Below are positions 12,488 to 24,368 of a stretch of 64,000 bases of DNA, piece after piece. The notes under the pieces are model-generated. The model made no database searches, had not been told where the DNA came from, and saw only the letters and a list, made by a program, of their open reading frames with translations. The position numbers and the translations under genes are program-made. The stretch's first letter is position 1; every line of letters begins with the position of its first letter. This stretch comes from Hymenopus coronatus (Eukaryota > Arthropoda > Insecta > Mantodea > Hymenopodidae), in contig CM060880.1 in the NCBI GenBank assembly GCA_030762935.1, positions 13,798,501 to 13,862,500 of the forward strand. Reading direction: 5' to 3'.

Positions 12488-13753
12488 GCTTCTCGACGAC
12501 ATAAGTCCCGGGCCTCTCAGTGAAAACAGCATTTAATTTTTTTTTTTTTTTATTTCTCAACGTAATCTCCAGAAAGGCTAACACATTTGTCATATCGGTG
12601 TCCTAATTTAACTAAATCAATTCTATAGTGCGATTTATTCTCAAAATAGCATCAATGACCTCGTTGCTGTCAAATCTTCGTCTTCCAAGAAATTTTTTTG
12701 ACGTTTGGGAGCAGATGGCAATCTCTGGGTGCTAGATCTGGTGGATGTTCAAGCAATTCCAACTTTAATTCGCCTATTTTCCCGATTGCAGTGACTGAAC
12801 GATGAGCCGGAGCACTGTCGTGATGAAACAAGTTTTTTTTTTTTCCGTTTTTTTTCAAAATGAGGTATTTTTTCTTTTCACCTCATCACTCAAAAGTTGC
12901 AGTAAGCTTGCGTAGTAGTCATGAGTGATACTTCTCTTTTCCCAGTAATAAATAAGAATAATTCCCTGGGCATGCCAGAAAACACCGTCGTCGTAACCTT
13001 GTTAGATGACAAAATTGACTTTGCCTTTTTTGGAGTTTGTTCACCTGGCGCAATCCACTGTTTTGACTGTGGTTTACTTTCTGGAGTGCAGTGATGTATC
13101 CAAGTTTCATCCATGATAATAAGCCGTCTCAAAAATTTACTGGGATTTTCACGGTAGAGCTCCACATTCTTAACAGAAATAGTTTTCTTTGCAACTTTGA
13201 TCAGATGTCAACAAACGCGGCACCCATCCTGCACAGACCTTGTGAAAGCCCAAAACATTACTTAAAATATTACCTGCACGCTCTTTTGATATGTTTACAG
13301 CCTCTGCTATCTCAAACAGCTTTAATCTGCGGTCTTCCAGTACTAAACGATGACTTTTTTCAATGATCCCTGGAGTTGTCACTTCTAGGCGTCCAGAGTG
13401 AGGCTCATCACTAGTGCTGGTACGTCCCATTTTAAACTCTGCAACTCACCCTTTAATCAATGAATATGAAGGGGCAGAGTCTTTCAATGTACTATCCATT
13501 TCTTCCTTGATTTCTTTAGGCGTTAAGTCTTTCAGATAGAATTAGTTAATCACTGCCCGTTTTCCCAAATCCTCCATTTTCGTAAAAACCTTAACGTTAT
13601 CTTGTTTAAAATGCTGTAATTCGAAAACTAAACAAGCTATTGGCCTGTAGCTACGGATATAAGCTAGTCTATAGTTAAACTATACTGCTACCGTCTAACT
13701 GGCCTAGTGGCGCCACATCTGTATGAGACCCGGGACTTATCAGCCGGCCCTCG
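12488..13753 (-). mobile_element. mariner transposon, defective copy 1
   Basis: Tc1/mariner element of 1266 bp flanked by TA dinucleotides (12486-12487 and 13754-13755). The right end reads inward as CGAGGGCCGGCTGATAAGTC; the left inner TIR is ATAAGTCCCGGGCCTCTCA and the outer ten bases are degraded. The same TIR bounds the copy at 51330 on the other strand, so both belong to one family. The internal transposase is a pseudogene. Confidence 0.93.
12550..13577 (-). pseudogene. mariner transposase pseudogene
   Basis: A mariner transposase cuts and reinserts the element at TA sites using a D,D34D catalytic triad. Start ATG at 13577 (MEDLGKRAVIN). Seen in order: an N-terminal helix-turn-helix region with a stop after codon 11; VAEFKMGRTSTSDEP; EIAEAVNISKERAGNILSNV, the second HTH; the MDETWIHH catalytic block; HHDSAPAHRS; and LAPRDCHLLPN. 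All three catalytic D are present, but the spacing between the second and third is 31 residues because about three residues before LAP are missing. Stops and frameshifts also break the frame near 13170 and 12860. Not functional as read. Confidence 0.92.
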
Positions 13754-13807
13754 TATGTATCTAAGGTCGTTTTAGGGACAATTTAATGTCTTAAACGGGA
13801 ACCTACC

Positions 13808-13855
13808 TTTTTACTTTTTTAGCATGTATGTACAATGTACATAGAGAAGGTAAAA
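13808..13855 (-). mobile_element. HP element terminal hairpin fragment
   Basis: Isolated palindrome end (TTTTTACTTTTTTAGCATG, TACAATGTACATAGAGAAGG) joined directly to a copy in the opposite orientation. Confidence 0.6.
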
Positions 13856-13926
13856 ATCCGCAAAATTTAATCAGAATAAACAGGTCTTAGATCTTCAGAG
13901 GGTATTCCCAGAAAATTCAAGACATA

Positions 13927-13961
<35 letters not shown>

Positions 13962-14310
13962 CGTATAGATATATTTAATATACGGTATTTTTATCAAAAT
14001 CGATAAGCCATTTTTGAGAAAATCAAATTTACGAAATGTTTTCCATGTAAAGGAGTTGGGTGTATCTTCCAGAAATCGTGTTGCACCCTGGAAGATACTA
14101 AACTTAAATACCAAGTTTTGTATTTTACCGACTTTTTGTTTTTGAGTTATCGTGGTCTCAGACACACACACGGATCTTTATGTGAATTTTTTTTTGAAAC
14201 AGAGGATCCTAAAAGATGTATTTCCGGAGAAATCTTGGTATCGAATTTTGTGTTTCAATACAATACCTTCTCTATACACTATTTACATAGTGTGTGTCGA
14301 GAAAGTAAGT
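13856..14310 (+). mobile_element. HP element, 3' half
   Basis: Starts at the AAATTTAATCAGAATAAACAGG block and ends with CACTATTTACATAGTGTGTG then CGAGAAAGTA. A run of 31 T at about 13929-13959 has expanded within the ACATACATTTT block. Confidence 0.8.
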
Positions 14311-15712
14311 ATGGTAACTTTCCAAAATAGTTCCTTTCAAATGATTTTAGGCCAAAACATAAAATACGAGTTAACCGCGCTAAGAATTAAAATGATGTTT
14401 AAAATTCCTCAGGACATTTTAGGCATTTATTTGTTTTGATTTTTATGGCTCGTTATAACCTGTGATTCTACGCCCCCGTCCCTAGGAACCAAGCAGGCGC
14501 AGGGCTAGATATTAATATTATGTTAATTGCATTTGGGGTAGACTGTCATATGTTATGGAATTTGGCAGGGAACTCCAAGCTAATGAATTTAGCGGAACAA
14601 GTTGAGTCTCGGCAAGATGTACGTACTCCAGGAGCGTACCTTGATGAAGAAGCACTTGACCTAACTTAACCCCTAAGGCGGGCAAGCACTACGTGACAAG
14701 AGTCCTGTTCATGTAGAGATGCATTTCTTGGGTGTGTTCACATTTCACAAGTCATAGAAAAAGTTTGCGTGAAGATTGTCCCTTTACTTTCGGTATTCCC
14801 AGATAAAGGACTTTTACTCCAAATTTGTAGATATAGTTAAGGGGACAGGGTACTCTGAAATGGAAAAAAATAACATTCTTTGTTTTAGACACCAATAAAA
14901 CCTCTATTATTTCTAATTTCAGGAAATGTATAATTTTTGGGGGATTAAGAGAATTTTAATCAATTTAAACATATTTAAGTGCTAGTCTGCATTTCCTTAA
15001 AGCTGATTTGCAATGCCCCTTTTTAGAACATTTGTTCTTTAAATTCAGTTTTCTCAAAACAGCATTTGTGGATACTTGTATACCCTTTTCTCAGAAACTA
15101 TGAGAGCTGGAAGGCTGAAATCTTCAGTACATATACACAATACATAGTTGAACTTTCTGAACCACAGTAGTAATGTTATAGTAGGTACATATTGATCATA
15201 TTAAGAAAGCAACAACATTGCACATTTTACACATTTTTACTTGTTTGAATTTGCAAATATATTTCTTTTCTAATTGTATCATAGCAAATAATTGAGGTTC
15301 AGAAGATAACTGATTATATTAACAACAAACATGCAAAAGTTTAATTATGTATTGCAAGTAGTATCAGATAAAAAGGTACACGAATTAACATGTTTTAAGA
15401 CTAAGTTTTATTACTTTTCTGCTGAATGAAATACTTGTTATAGACTCAATCACATAAGCTATTAATACAAACAACCACTTGAAATAATTGTCATGGTTTA
15501 TAAAATAATTCATACAAATTTCTGGAAAAACAATTGAATCCTTTAAGAGCAGTGGTTGTTCGACTCACTTAAGGTATAATTTCCATATGTTGAGACTACC
15601 TTGTCTCCTTAAACCAAGAAGCGTGTATCTCAATATCGGATCGTGATAATCTTGAGAGCCACTGCCTACTGTCACAGTTCTATGGTCCAGGAAAGTTCAG
15701 ATGAGAGAGAAA

Positions 15713-15715
<3 letters not shown>
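14311..15715. other. long single-copy AT-rich stretch
   Basis: No repeat from this window, no credible ORF and no RNA gene seen. It is the longest stretch here without a recognised mobile element. Confidence 0.4.

Positions 15716-15757
<42 letters not shown>
15716..15757. repeat. (GT)n microsatellite
   Basis: About 21 uninterrupted GT units, at the edge of a degenerate HP copy whose own internal tract is of the same kind. Confidence 0.95.
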
Positions 15758-15759
<2 letters not shown>

Positions 15760-15787
15760 CGTACGTGTTTGCTATTGTTCAGAATCA

Positions 15788-16420
15788 TTGGAAGTATTCT
15801 ATTCCACCTAAAAATTCCATGTCCAAATTTCATTGTAAATGCGTTTTGGGGTCTCCTCAGCACTAAAATGCATTTTAGGGGGGAAACTGTGGGTGGTGGG
15901 GGGCATGTGTGTGTAACTAAATCTGAGGAGGACGAACGCTTTGCATTCCACTAAAAAAGAACTCATGTCTAGATTTCACCGTAAATACCTTTTGAAGTCC
16001 TCTGCAGTAAAAAGCATTCTATATAAAGTCTATTTGTCTGGATGTGTGTGTGTGTGTGTGTGTAAACCATAACTGAACATCTAAAAGTCGCTTGAGTGCC
16101 AAATTTGTTATTTAAGTTCTATAACTTCCAGAGATGCCACACGAAGATTTTCAAGAAAATCGCCCTGCTGCAACTACTCTTTGTATGGCAATTTTTTATA
16201 TTTTAACGGGTGTAGGTTAGGTTGTGGTTTTGATTAAAATGTGTAAACTTAAAATACTTATAGAGAAATAAGATCTTGCATTTTTATATAGATTGTGAAG
16301 TCCTCTTAGGAAGGAATTCAGTATTGTTTTATATAACTGATAAACCTAAATGAAATAGAAGAAACGCAGTACCCAAAACATGCAGGCCTCTTTGAAAATA
16401 TATTTTATTTGCAGTATGTA
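15788..16420 (-). mobile_element. HP element, degenerate and partly duplicated
   Basis: The palindrome-proximal block (ATTCCACCTAAAAATTCCAT ... TTCATTGTAAATGCG) occurs at 15800-15870 and again at 15945-16010 (ATTCCACTAAAAAAG ... TTTCACCGTAAATACC). A second (GT)n tract follows at 16044-16063, and the remaining blocks are recognisable to about 16400. Neither head has a clean palindrome. Confidence 0.6.
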
Positions 16421-16626
16421 CCTTTTTTGTAGTATCAAAACGTTTTGAAGGTATAATAATTGATTTAAAATGTTCAATGTTTAATAATTTTTAAGTAATA
16501 TTGCTATCCACTCGTTTCTCGAAGTATGATGGAAACTCTACGAAAGTTCAAGCCCCGTGTATGGAGACTCGTTGTGCATTGTGCAATGTTCGAACTCGAG
16601 ACAGCACAGTAAGGGGCAAGAGCCTT

Positions 16627-17225
16627 GCTGCATATGCAATCATCATAACATATGAGTGGAGCGTGGAATCTAAAATGCCCAAGCTCGGTCAAATAGGTTA
16701 AAGGGAACATGTTTGTAGCAATAGTCTCTGACAAGAATGGCTGGCATTGCTTGATTTATTGACGTTACACGTGATGCAGTTCATTCAGAGCTGAGTAAAC
16801 CATTGTTCACAAAATGTAGCAAAGGTGGGGAATTTGGTGGTGTAAAAGGATAATGGATTCGTTTAACCCAGACCAATTCAACGACGTTTTTGTTAATCCA
16901 TAACATTATGATAATAATTAATTCGTAATTCGTTTCCGTTTGGAAGTATCGTCTCTACTCTAGTTGTTTCCTTTGGATATTATACTGAACAAGAATAAGG
17001 CTGCTCTTATTAATTTTGAGATGTTTGTCTTTACGGTAATAACGACTTTATAATTTGCACCTTAATTATTTCAGGGATGTTAACTAGCGGTTATTTTTCA
17101 TAAATCTAGTTTTATTAATTTATGTATGTGTTTATGAAACCTACATCCTCCGTATGGATAGTAATAAAATGAATAGTTATACATACAAGAGGACAATCTA
17201 ATAATTCGTGTTTATTTTCCTACAC
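16627..17225. repeat. dispersed duplication, copy A part 1
   Basis: Diverged but collinear with 24128-24368 and 25496-25780: for example TATGAGTGGAGCGTGGAATC against TATGAGTGGAGCGTGTAATC, CTGACAAGAATGGCTGGC against CTGACTGGAATGGATGGC, and TTTATAATTTGCACC against TTGATAATTTGCACC. No ORF is shared between copies. It could be a segmental duplication or two copies of an unrecognised repeat. Confidence 0.8.
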
Positions 17226-17680
17226 TCTACGGCCGCAATCGTCGAATTTGTGTGTATGGCTAGATTTGTAATTCATAGCTGATTGTTAGCACACATAGTT
17301 ACAGGGTGTTAGTGGACACCTTTACCGTTCTTTTGACATCGCATCTGTGATTATTAAACATGTTGTTGTTACATGTTCTATCGAAGCCGTTATTATTCAC
17401 CTTGAGTGTGTTTGTGTCAGCTACGGTGGTTTTGCACGTGCCACTGTTTCTAAGTGTTTCCAGCGACGTGACCAACAGGCATAAAAAGAACAACGAAGCC
17501 CTACCCAGCGTTCAGTTTTCACTGGGAATGCATCACATGCAACATTTGAGTAAGTTTGATGGGAATTTCGTAGCGAGCTGTATCGTTGTTGCAGTGCAAT
17601 TGGAAAAAAACCTACACGACAGAATTGTTACGAAATACAGTTATTTATGAGAAGATTATGATTATAATCAATTTTTGGAA
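17226..17680 (+). other. 450-bp segment unique to copy A, with ORF
   Basis: Present only in copy A of the dispersed duplication; copy B goes directly from the TTTGTATTTTTTCC block to AGCAATAAAGTG. It holds a 96-codon plus-strand ORF (17360-17650) starting MLLLHVLSKPLLFTLSVFV, a signal-peptide-like hydrophobic stretch, followed by a more polar part. A GTAAGT donor-like hexamer lies at about 17550. No family is recognised; a first exon of a secreted peptide gene and a chance ORF are both possible. Confidence 0.25.
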
Positions 17681-17945
17681 GAAATAAAGTGTTGTTGTTT
17701 GGAAAAAAAGAGTGTTTTTGTCACAATAGTAAAAATAAAGTCCGTTAGGCATCAAAAAATGCATGGCAGCCGTGAGATTCATTACCGGAAGCCGTACAGA
17801 GCTTCTACCTAGACTGAGTTATAGTGTAAAAAAGAGAGACCATCCAGTAAACAGGGGGACAACTCGAACGAATGTAGCTTGTCTTGCTCTAAAAACAAAT
17901 TTCGGTAGCAGCTACACTCGACAAACTTGAACCAAAAATAGACCG
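17681..17945. repeat. dispersed duplication, copy A part 2
   Basis: Collinear with 25778-26010: GCCGTACAGAGCTTCTACC against GCCGTACAGAACTTTTTC, CATCCAGTAAACAGGGGG against TATCCAGTATGAGGAGG, and TTCGGTAGCAGCTACACTCG against TTCGGTAGTGACATCGCTC. Confidence 0.75.
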
Positions 17946-18057
17946 CGTTTTACATGGCACTTATGGCTACCGACCGATTTGTTCTATTCCTCTTATTACT
18001 ACATGAAATGCGAAATGCCACTATCTATAAAAAGGTTTATTTCATTTAAGTAGAAAA

Positions 18058-18810
18058 AATATCTGATTTGTTCCAGTCACATGTGTTTCTGTACAAATTA
18101 TTCTTAAAGGCTTATTATTCTATTTACTTCATGCTAATTGAGAAAAATTAGCAGAAGTAATCTTATTACTTGCTTCCTTGTAAGTAGAAACGAAATATGG
18201 GAGTACCATAGGCTAAAGTGATAGTCAAAAGCTGGTTGCTATGTGACTGAAGTTCCTTGGTTTGTATGGACAGGAGTTGATAAATTCCTGTATGAGATAA
18301 GTATGTTTTTTAAAGCTGAAACTAATAACAAGGAATATCTCAGAAACGATCCACTCCACGAAAAAAAGTGTATATACCATAAATTGTGTGTTTTAATAAG
18401 CTCTACAATTTCTGTTTAGTAAGTTTTTGTCTGTCTCCTACGGTTCAGCAGTTATGCAAAATTCCGTAAAATTCATCCAGAATAAAGTAGTCTTCAGAGG
18501 CTATTCCCAGAAAATTCAAGATGTACATTTTATTTGTCAGGTAAATATCTTTAATATTAGATATTTTAAACAAAATCGTTAGAGCCATTTTTGAGAAATC
18601 AACATGTTAGAAATGTTTCCTATGTAAAGTAGTTTGGGGTGCGGAGATTTTCTTGATACACACTCACACGGTCCTTTTTCCAAAAATGCTTTTTTTTTAA
18701 TTCAGGGTGACCCAAACATGTATTTCCGGTAAAATCTCGTAAATCCAATTTTTGGGTGGAATACAATAAGTTCTCTTTACACAGTATATAGACACTATAG
18801 AGAAAGTACA
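18058..18810 (+). mobile_element. HP element, nearly complete
   Basis: Starts ATATCTGATTTGTTCCAGTC. There is a deletion between GAGATTTTCTTGA and the ACACACTCACACGG tract that removes the TACCAAGTTTGGTA region. The palindrome is decayed (ACACAGTATATAGACACTAT) and ends AGAGAAAGTAC followed by a long A run. Confidence 0.8.
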
Positions 18811-18894
18811 AAAAAAAAAAAAAAAAATCGTAAGTACAGTCTATAGAAGTTGTATATAATGAATTATAGCAGGTAGAGAAATAAACGTGAATAT

Positions 18895-18933
<39 letters not shown>

Positions 18934-19275
18934 GATTTCTACGCCGTTATGTAAGATAAAGGAGAACAAAAGTAAATAAGATGACACCGCAGTGATAATT
19001 CGAGATTCTGCTATTATTTTAGTTGTCGTTGTGCATAATAGTGTGTAGTTGTACTGTAAACATTCTATTTGAGAAAGCCAGGATTCGTGACGTTGAAGTG
19101 ATTCAGTAAAGCCTGGGTGTTGAAGCTCACTCTGTGCCGAGGAGAAGCAGCTCTAGATGCTTGTTACACTTGGCTTGCTGCCTGCTCCAGTATCCGCTTC
19201 ATGACTTATTGTAACGTTGGCAGTCATCGAGCTTCCTTATTATACAATACCTTCAAAACGTATTCACTTCTGAGT
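18811..19275. other. single-copy sequence with ATT microsatellite
   Basis: A (ATT)n run at 18897-18931. The rest (18932-19275) is less AT-rich and unassigned. Confidence 0.5.
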
Positions 19276-19548
19276 TGGCTGCGCTATGGCCGAGTGGTTA
19301 GACCACTCGCCTCTCACCTAGACGGTCCGGGTTCGATCCCAAGCGACCACATGTGATATTTGTGGTGGAAAAAGCGGCTTCTCCGGTTTTCCTCGCCATG
19401 CTCCATCTTTAATTCATCTATCGCCAGTGGATGGGGCGGGGAATTTTTCTTTGACCAGAATTATTCCCTGTCCCCCACCGAGTCTGGAAGTATGATGTGA
19501 GAGTGAATATGTGTGTGTTTAGTAGCATAAAACTAATAATCTAATATT
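19276..19548 (+). mobile_element. SINE A, complete head with internal promoter
   Basis: tRNA-derived head with A box (TGGCCGAGTGGTTAGACCAC) and B box (GGGTTCGATCCC), resembling Leu/Ser-type tRNAs by the GCCGAGTGG motif. The body is TGATATTTGTGGTGGAAAAA then CTCCGGTTTTCCTCGCC. The tail (TGGATGGGGCGGGG ... GCATAAAACTAATAATC) differs from the tail of the copies at 1721 and 10714, so SINE A heads occur with more than one 3' tail here. Confidence 0.8.
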
Positions 19549-19619
19549 CCAAACCTACATTGAAGTTAAATGGGGTTTTACAAATGAAACAAACAAACAA
19601 AACAAAGGTTCATACCTTG

Positions 19620-19649
19620 TAAATAAAGTATTGCATTCCACCCTAAAAA
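19620..19649 (-). mobile_element. HP element fragment, palindrome side
   Basis: AAGTATTGCATTCCACCCT is the block just inside the terminal palindrome; it is fused to the opposite end of the next copy. Confidence 0.5.
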
Positions 19650-19915
19650 CATCTGTGTTCCATTTACATTACTTTTTCTACAGATTTGTAACAAATTATC
19701 TTAATAACCTTATTGTTCTATTTACTTCATGCTAATCGAGATAAACATTAGCAGAAAGTGTCTTAATTACTTGCTTGTAAGTAGAAGGGAAATAAGGGAA
19801 TACACTACACTAAAGGGATAGTCAAATCTTTTAAAATGAGGTTGCTGTAGGATTGAAATCCTTTTCCCTGCGTGGCCAGGAGTTGACAAATTCCAGTATG
19901 AAAAAATGTAATGTT
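19650..19915 (+). mobile_element. HP element, 5' part only
   Basis: Starts CATCTGTGTTCCATTTACAT and stops after the CCAGTATGAAAAAATG block. Confidence 0.75.
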
Positions 19916-20139
19916 TTCGGTAATGCGAAATGAAGATTCAAAATTGTTTAAAAAGTAATTTTTTTTCCAAAACTTAATTTCACAAATTGATTTTGATAAC
20001 GGATTCCACCTTAAACAGACTTAACCAAAGACATTTAATATTGATTGAAAGGACATAATTTTGCATATTTGCGAGAATTATTATATCTAAAGAAGACTCC
20101 ACAGAAGTGTTTTAATATTAACAGTTGTAACAGAACCGG

Positions 20140-20183
<44 letters not shown>

Positions 20184-20202
20184 GGAGGGAGGCAGAGAGA
20201 GA

Positions 20203-20237
<35 letters not shown>

Positions 20238-20391
20238 AAAGGCAGCGCAATCTGTTTAAGCCTTCGTTTGCTACAACCAAGGTTGTATGCCGTATAAAGC
20301 TGCCAGAACCGCAATAAGATCCACAGTGCTATGTAGTCTCCAATAAGTGAAAAGTGTTCGTGAAAACCTCATCAACGATTGATACTTTAAA
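19916..20391. other. unassigned stretch with (GA)n and (GT)n
   Basis: A compound microsatellite, (GA)n at 20143-20205 and (GT)n at 20206-20237, produces spurious ORFs on both strands. The flanks are unassigned. Confidence 0.7.
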
Positions 20392-21154
20392 AAATGTGAT
20401 GTGTTCCATTCACATGACTTTTTCTACATCACTGCAACGAATTATTGTTAAAAAGCTTATGCTTCTATTTACTTCATGATAATCAAGAAAAAATGGGTGA
20501 CTGAAGTTCCTTTGTTTGTATGAATAGGAGTTGACAAATTCCTGTATGGGAAAAGTATAACTTTTTAAAGCTGAAATCAAAAACAAGCAATAGCACAAAA
20601 AGGATCAACTCCACGAAAAAAAAAAGTATATAACATAAATTGTGTGCTTTAATGTGCTCTACATTTTCTGTGTGGTAGGTTTTTGTCCATCTGTTACGGT
20701 TTAGCAGTTACGCAAAATTCCATAAAATTCATCCAAAATAAAGTAGTCCTCAGAGGCTCTTTCTAGAAAATTTAAAATATACATTTTATTTGTCAGGTAA
20801 ATTTTTTTAATATTCCATATTTTAATCCAAATCACTAGAGCCATTTTTGAGAAGATAAAACATTTCAAAAAAATGTCCATGTAGGGTAGTTTGGGGTGGG
20901 AGGATTTTTCTCAAAATCTTCGTGTCGCATCTCTCGAAGATACTAAAGTTAAATACCAAGTTTGGTATTTTGCAGACTTTTCGTTTTTGAGATATCGTGT
21001 TCACAGACACACTGACCTTTTTCTGAAAATGCTTTTTATGGATACAGGGGACCCTAAAACATATATTTCCGGTGAAATCTCGGTATGGAATTTTTGAATG
21101 CATTACAATACCTTCTCTATACACTATGTACATAGTGCGTGTAGAGAAAGTAAT
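20392..21154 (+). mobile_element. HP element, full-length copy
   Basis: Starts AAATGTGATGTGTTCCATTC and ends with ACACTATGTACATAGTGCGT then AGAGAAAGTAATA. A deletion removes part of the first quarter (after AAGAAAAAATGGG). The CA tract is lost. Confidence 0.85.
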
Positions 21155-21604
21155 AATATTAATACCGATCTTTCATCGCCTCCTACATCGGTAGTCACGT
21201 GTTGGAGCACCTACCTGGCTTATACGCAGATCCTTATGAGACTTTTGAATCACTAGTAAATTAACTGTACAAAGATGATCATTCTGCAATCGAGGTTATC
21301 CAGACTTTATTAATGATACTAATTTAAAATGTGACCTGACCCTCATATCTTCCAATTTTGATTTGTTGTTTCATTCTGTAACCCAACTAGAAACTTCTGT
21401 TAACTTATTAAGTAATTCAGTTAAAAAAATACAGTTTGTTGAAAAACAAATTTATATTATCCCAAGTTCAAAAATAGAACTCTTTAAGACAAATATTTCA
21501 GGTTTTTAGAAAAACAGTGGCTACCAACGCCTCTGTAAAGTCACTCGAATTTTGGAAATCCAACATATAAGTTAACTTAACGTGTGTGATAATAATAGTC
21601 CCCT
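21155..21604. other. single-copy AT-rich stretch
   Basis: No gene or repeat recognised. Confidence 0.4.
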
Positions 21605-22424
21605 TTTTACTTTCTCTTCACTGACTATTGTACATAGTGTATAAATGAAGTATTGTATTCCACCCAAAAATTCGATACGGAGATTTCACCGGAGTGGTCT
21701 GTCTGTCTGTCTGTGTGTGTCTGTGGACAGCATAGCTCAAAAACGAAAAGACTGTTAATTACCAAACTTGGTATTTAAATTTTTATATCTTCCAAGTATG
21801 CGACAAGAAAGATTTTCAAAAAAATCCCCCCATCCCAAGCTATACTTTACATGACAAAATTTTCAAAAATTTTTATTCTATCAAAAATGGCTCTAACAAT
21901 TTTGATTAAAATCTCTTTATGTTTAAGATATTTACATGACAAATAAAATGCGTATCTCAAGTTTTCTGAGAGTAGCCTCTGAAGGTATCTTTATTTTGGA
22001 TGATTTTTATTGAATTTTGCATAACTGGTAAACCGTAAGAGATAGACAAAAACTTACTACATAAGAATGTAGATCTCGATGAAACACTTACTTTATGTCA
22101 TATACTTTTATTTTTTCGTGGAGTTGGCCGTTTTCGATATATTCCTTGTTATTGCTTTTAGTTTTAAAATACTTAAACTTTTCTGATACGGGAACTTGTC
22201 AACTTCTGTGCATACAAACAAAGGAACTTCAATCACATAGCAACCACTTTTAAAAGGTTTGACTATCGATTTAGCCTATGGTACTCCCTTATTCCCCTTC
22301 TACTTACAAGGAAGCAAGCAATAACACCCATTCTGCTAATGTTTTCTCTCTAATATGAAGTAAATAACCTTTTTAACAATAATTTATTGATGAACCATGT
22401 GAATGGAACACATCAAATTTTTTT
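21605..22424 (-). mobile_element. HP element, first of a head-to-tail chain
   Basis: Starts TTTTTACTTTCTCTTCACTG and ends CATGTGAATGGAACACATCA followed by a T run that leads directly into the next copy. A (GTCT)n/(GT)n variant tract lies at 21697-21722. Confidence 0.85.
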
Positions 22425-22720
22425 CGTGTGGTTGGCCGTTTTTAAGATATCACTTGTTATTGATTTCAGTTTTAAAATACTTATACTTTTTCATACGGGA
22501 AGTTGTGAACACCTTCCCACGCAAAGAATCGAATTTCTATACCATAACAACCACGTCGGTTTAGCCTAGTGTATTCCCTTATTTCCCTTCTACTTATAAG
22601 CAAGTAATAAACCAATTTTTGCTAATGTTAATCTCGATTACCATGAAGTAGTTAGAAAAATAAGTTTATTAACAATAATTTGTTACAGAGATGTAGAGAA
22701 AGTCATGGGAATGGAGAAAA
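22425..22720 (-). mobile_element. HP element, distal third only, second in chain
   Basis: Begins abruptly at CGTGTGGTTGGCCGTTTTTAAG (normally 500 bases from the palindrome) and ends AAGTCATGGGAATGGAGAAAA followed by TTTTT, shared with the start of the third copy. Confidence 0.8.
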
Positions 22721-23538
22721 TTTTTACTTTCTCTACACGTACTATGTACATTATGTATAGAGAAGATATTGCACTCAACCCAAAAATTCGATACCGAGAT
22801 TTCACCGGAAACATACGTTTTATGGTCTCCTGTATAAAAAAAACATATTCTGAAAAAGGTCCGTTTGTGTGTCTGTGAACACGATAACTCAAAAACAAAA
22901 AGTCGGTAAAATACCAAACTTGGTATATAAGTTCAGTGTCTTCCAGGGATGCGACACGAAGATTTTGAGAAAAATACCCCCACCCTAAACTAGCCTTGGC
23001 CCTAAACTAGAATGGCTCTAATGATTTTGATTAAAATGTCATATATTAAAGACATTTACCTGATAAATAAAATGTGTATCTTGAATTTTCTAGGAATAAC
23101 CTCTGGATTCTGGATGAATTTTACGGAATTTTGCATAGTTGCTACACCACAAGAGATGGACATAATCTTTCCACACAAAAAATGTACAGCACGTTAAAAC
23201 ACACAATTTATGCTATATACATTTCTTTCCTGGAGTTGATCGTTTTTTTAGATATTCCTTTATTTTAGTTTTAGCTTTGAAAAACTTACACTTTTCTCGT
23301 ACAGGAATTTGTCAACTCCTGTCAATACAAACAGAGGAACTTCAGTCACATAACAACCTCACTTTAACCTATGGTGCTCCCTTATTTCGCTTCTAGTTAC
23401 AAGGAAGCAAGTAATAACACTATTTCTGATAATTTGTTCTCAATTAGTATGAAGTAAATAGAAGCATAAGCTTTTTAACAATAAATTGTTGCAGAGATGT
23501 AGAGAAAGTCATGTGAATGGGACACATCAGGGTTTTTA
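22721..23538 (-). mobile_element. HP element, third in chain
   Basis: Full length, starting TTTTTACTTTCTCTACACG with the palindrome core ACTATGTACATTATG, and ending CATGTGAATGGGACACATC. A small local duplication (CCCTAAACTAG) lies at 22984-23011 in place of the usual ATGGAAC block. Confidence 0.85.
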
Positions 23539-23944
23539 GTTTTAGTGCTTAAACATCCAGGCTCTGGCAATAACGGGTATAAACTTCAAGAGGATATCTT
23601 ATATACTGTGGATTTTCCTCCGTAAGTTGCAGCGACCTTCAGCATTGTGTTCGCGACGAAAGGAACCGACTGGTGTCTGCACCCACGCCACTGGCGCCAT
23701 CTCGTCCTACTTAATGTTGGAGGGGGGCTATTGAAAGTAATAAAGCTGGATCTCATCTTAAGTAAATAGAAGAGAAACACCAACACCCTTCCTTGCAGTG
23801 ATAAACTCGTATACAGGTCCCCTTCCCCGACATTATCATCCTCTGCCTATCACCGCTTTTATCAACCTCTCTTTAACTGTAGCTGTTCCTCTTTTCCTTC
23901 CTCTATTACTTTCTGTAGCAGGGTAGGTTGAGGAAGAAGTGTCG
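23539..23944. other. short single-copy island
   Basis: Unassigned, with some G+C-richer sequence at 23620-23740. No frame stands out. Confidence 0.4.
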
Positions 23945-24066
23945 TGTTTCACACAAATTTAGATATCGGTATTTCACGGGTGCGACACGAAGAAACATAA
24001 AAATTCCCCCACACAAAACCACCGTTTTCATGAAAAACGTTTCGTATCTTGATCTTCTCAAAAGTG
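23945..24066 (-). mobile_element. HP element, short degenerate fragment
   Basis: AGATATCGGTATTTCACGGG is joined directly to TGCGACACGAAGA, so the CA-tract region is deleted. Stops after CTTGATCTTCTCAAAAG. Confidence 0.6.
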
Positions 24067-24127
24067 AGTATTGAGGATGGTAAGAGTAAAACAATGAGTA
24101 AACCGTTATTGCGGTTCTGGAACATTT

Positions 24128-24368
24128 GCTGCACGTGCAACCAATAAAACGTATGAGTGGAGCGTGTAATCTAGAATGCCAGAGTACGTCAAATTAATTC
24201 GCGATATTTGCTGACTGGAATGGATGGCCTTGTTTGAATTACTGACGTTTCAAATGATATAGTTGATTCAGAATTGAGGAAACATTTGTTTAAAAAACAT
24301 GGCAATGGCGGGGAATTTTTTAATATAAAAGGATGATGGATAGGTTCAACCTAAACTAAACCAACGAC
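24128..24368. repeat. dispersed duplication, copy B part 1
   Basis: Counterpart of 16627-16895. The duplication is interrupted at 24369 by an HP element and resumes at 25496. Confidence 0.8.

Noticed and set aside
20045..20317. RE/ER-rich ORF
   Set aside because: Produced entirely by the (GA)n/(GT)n compound microsatellite.
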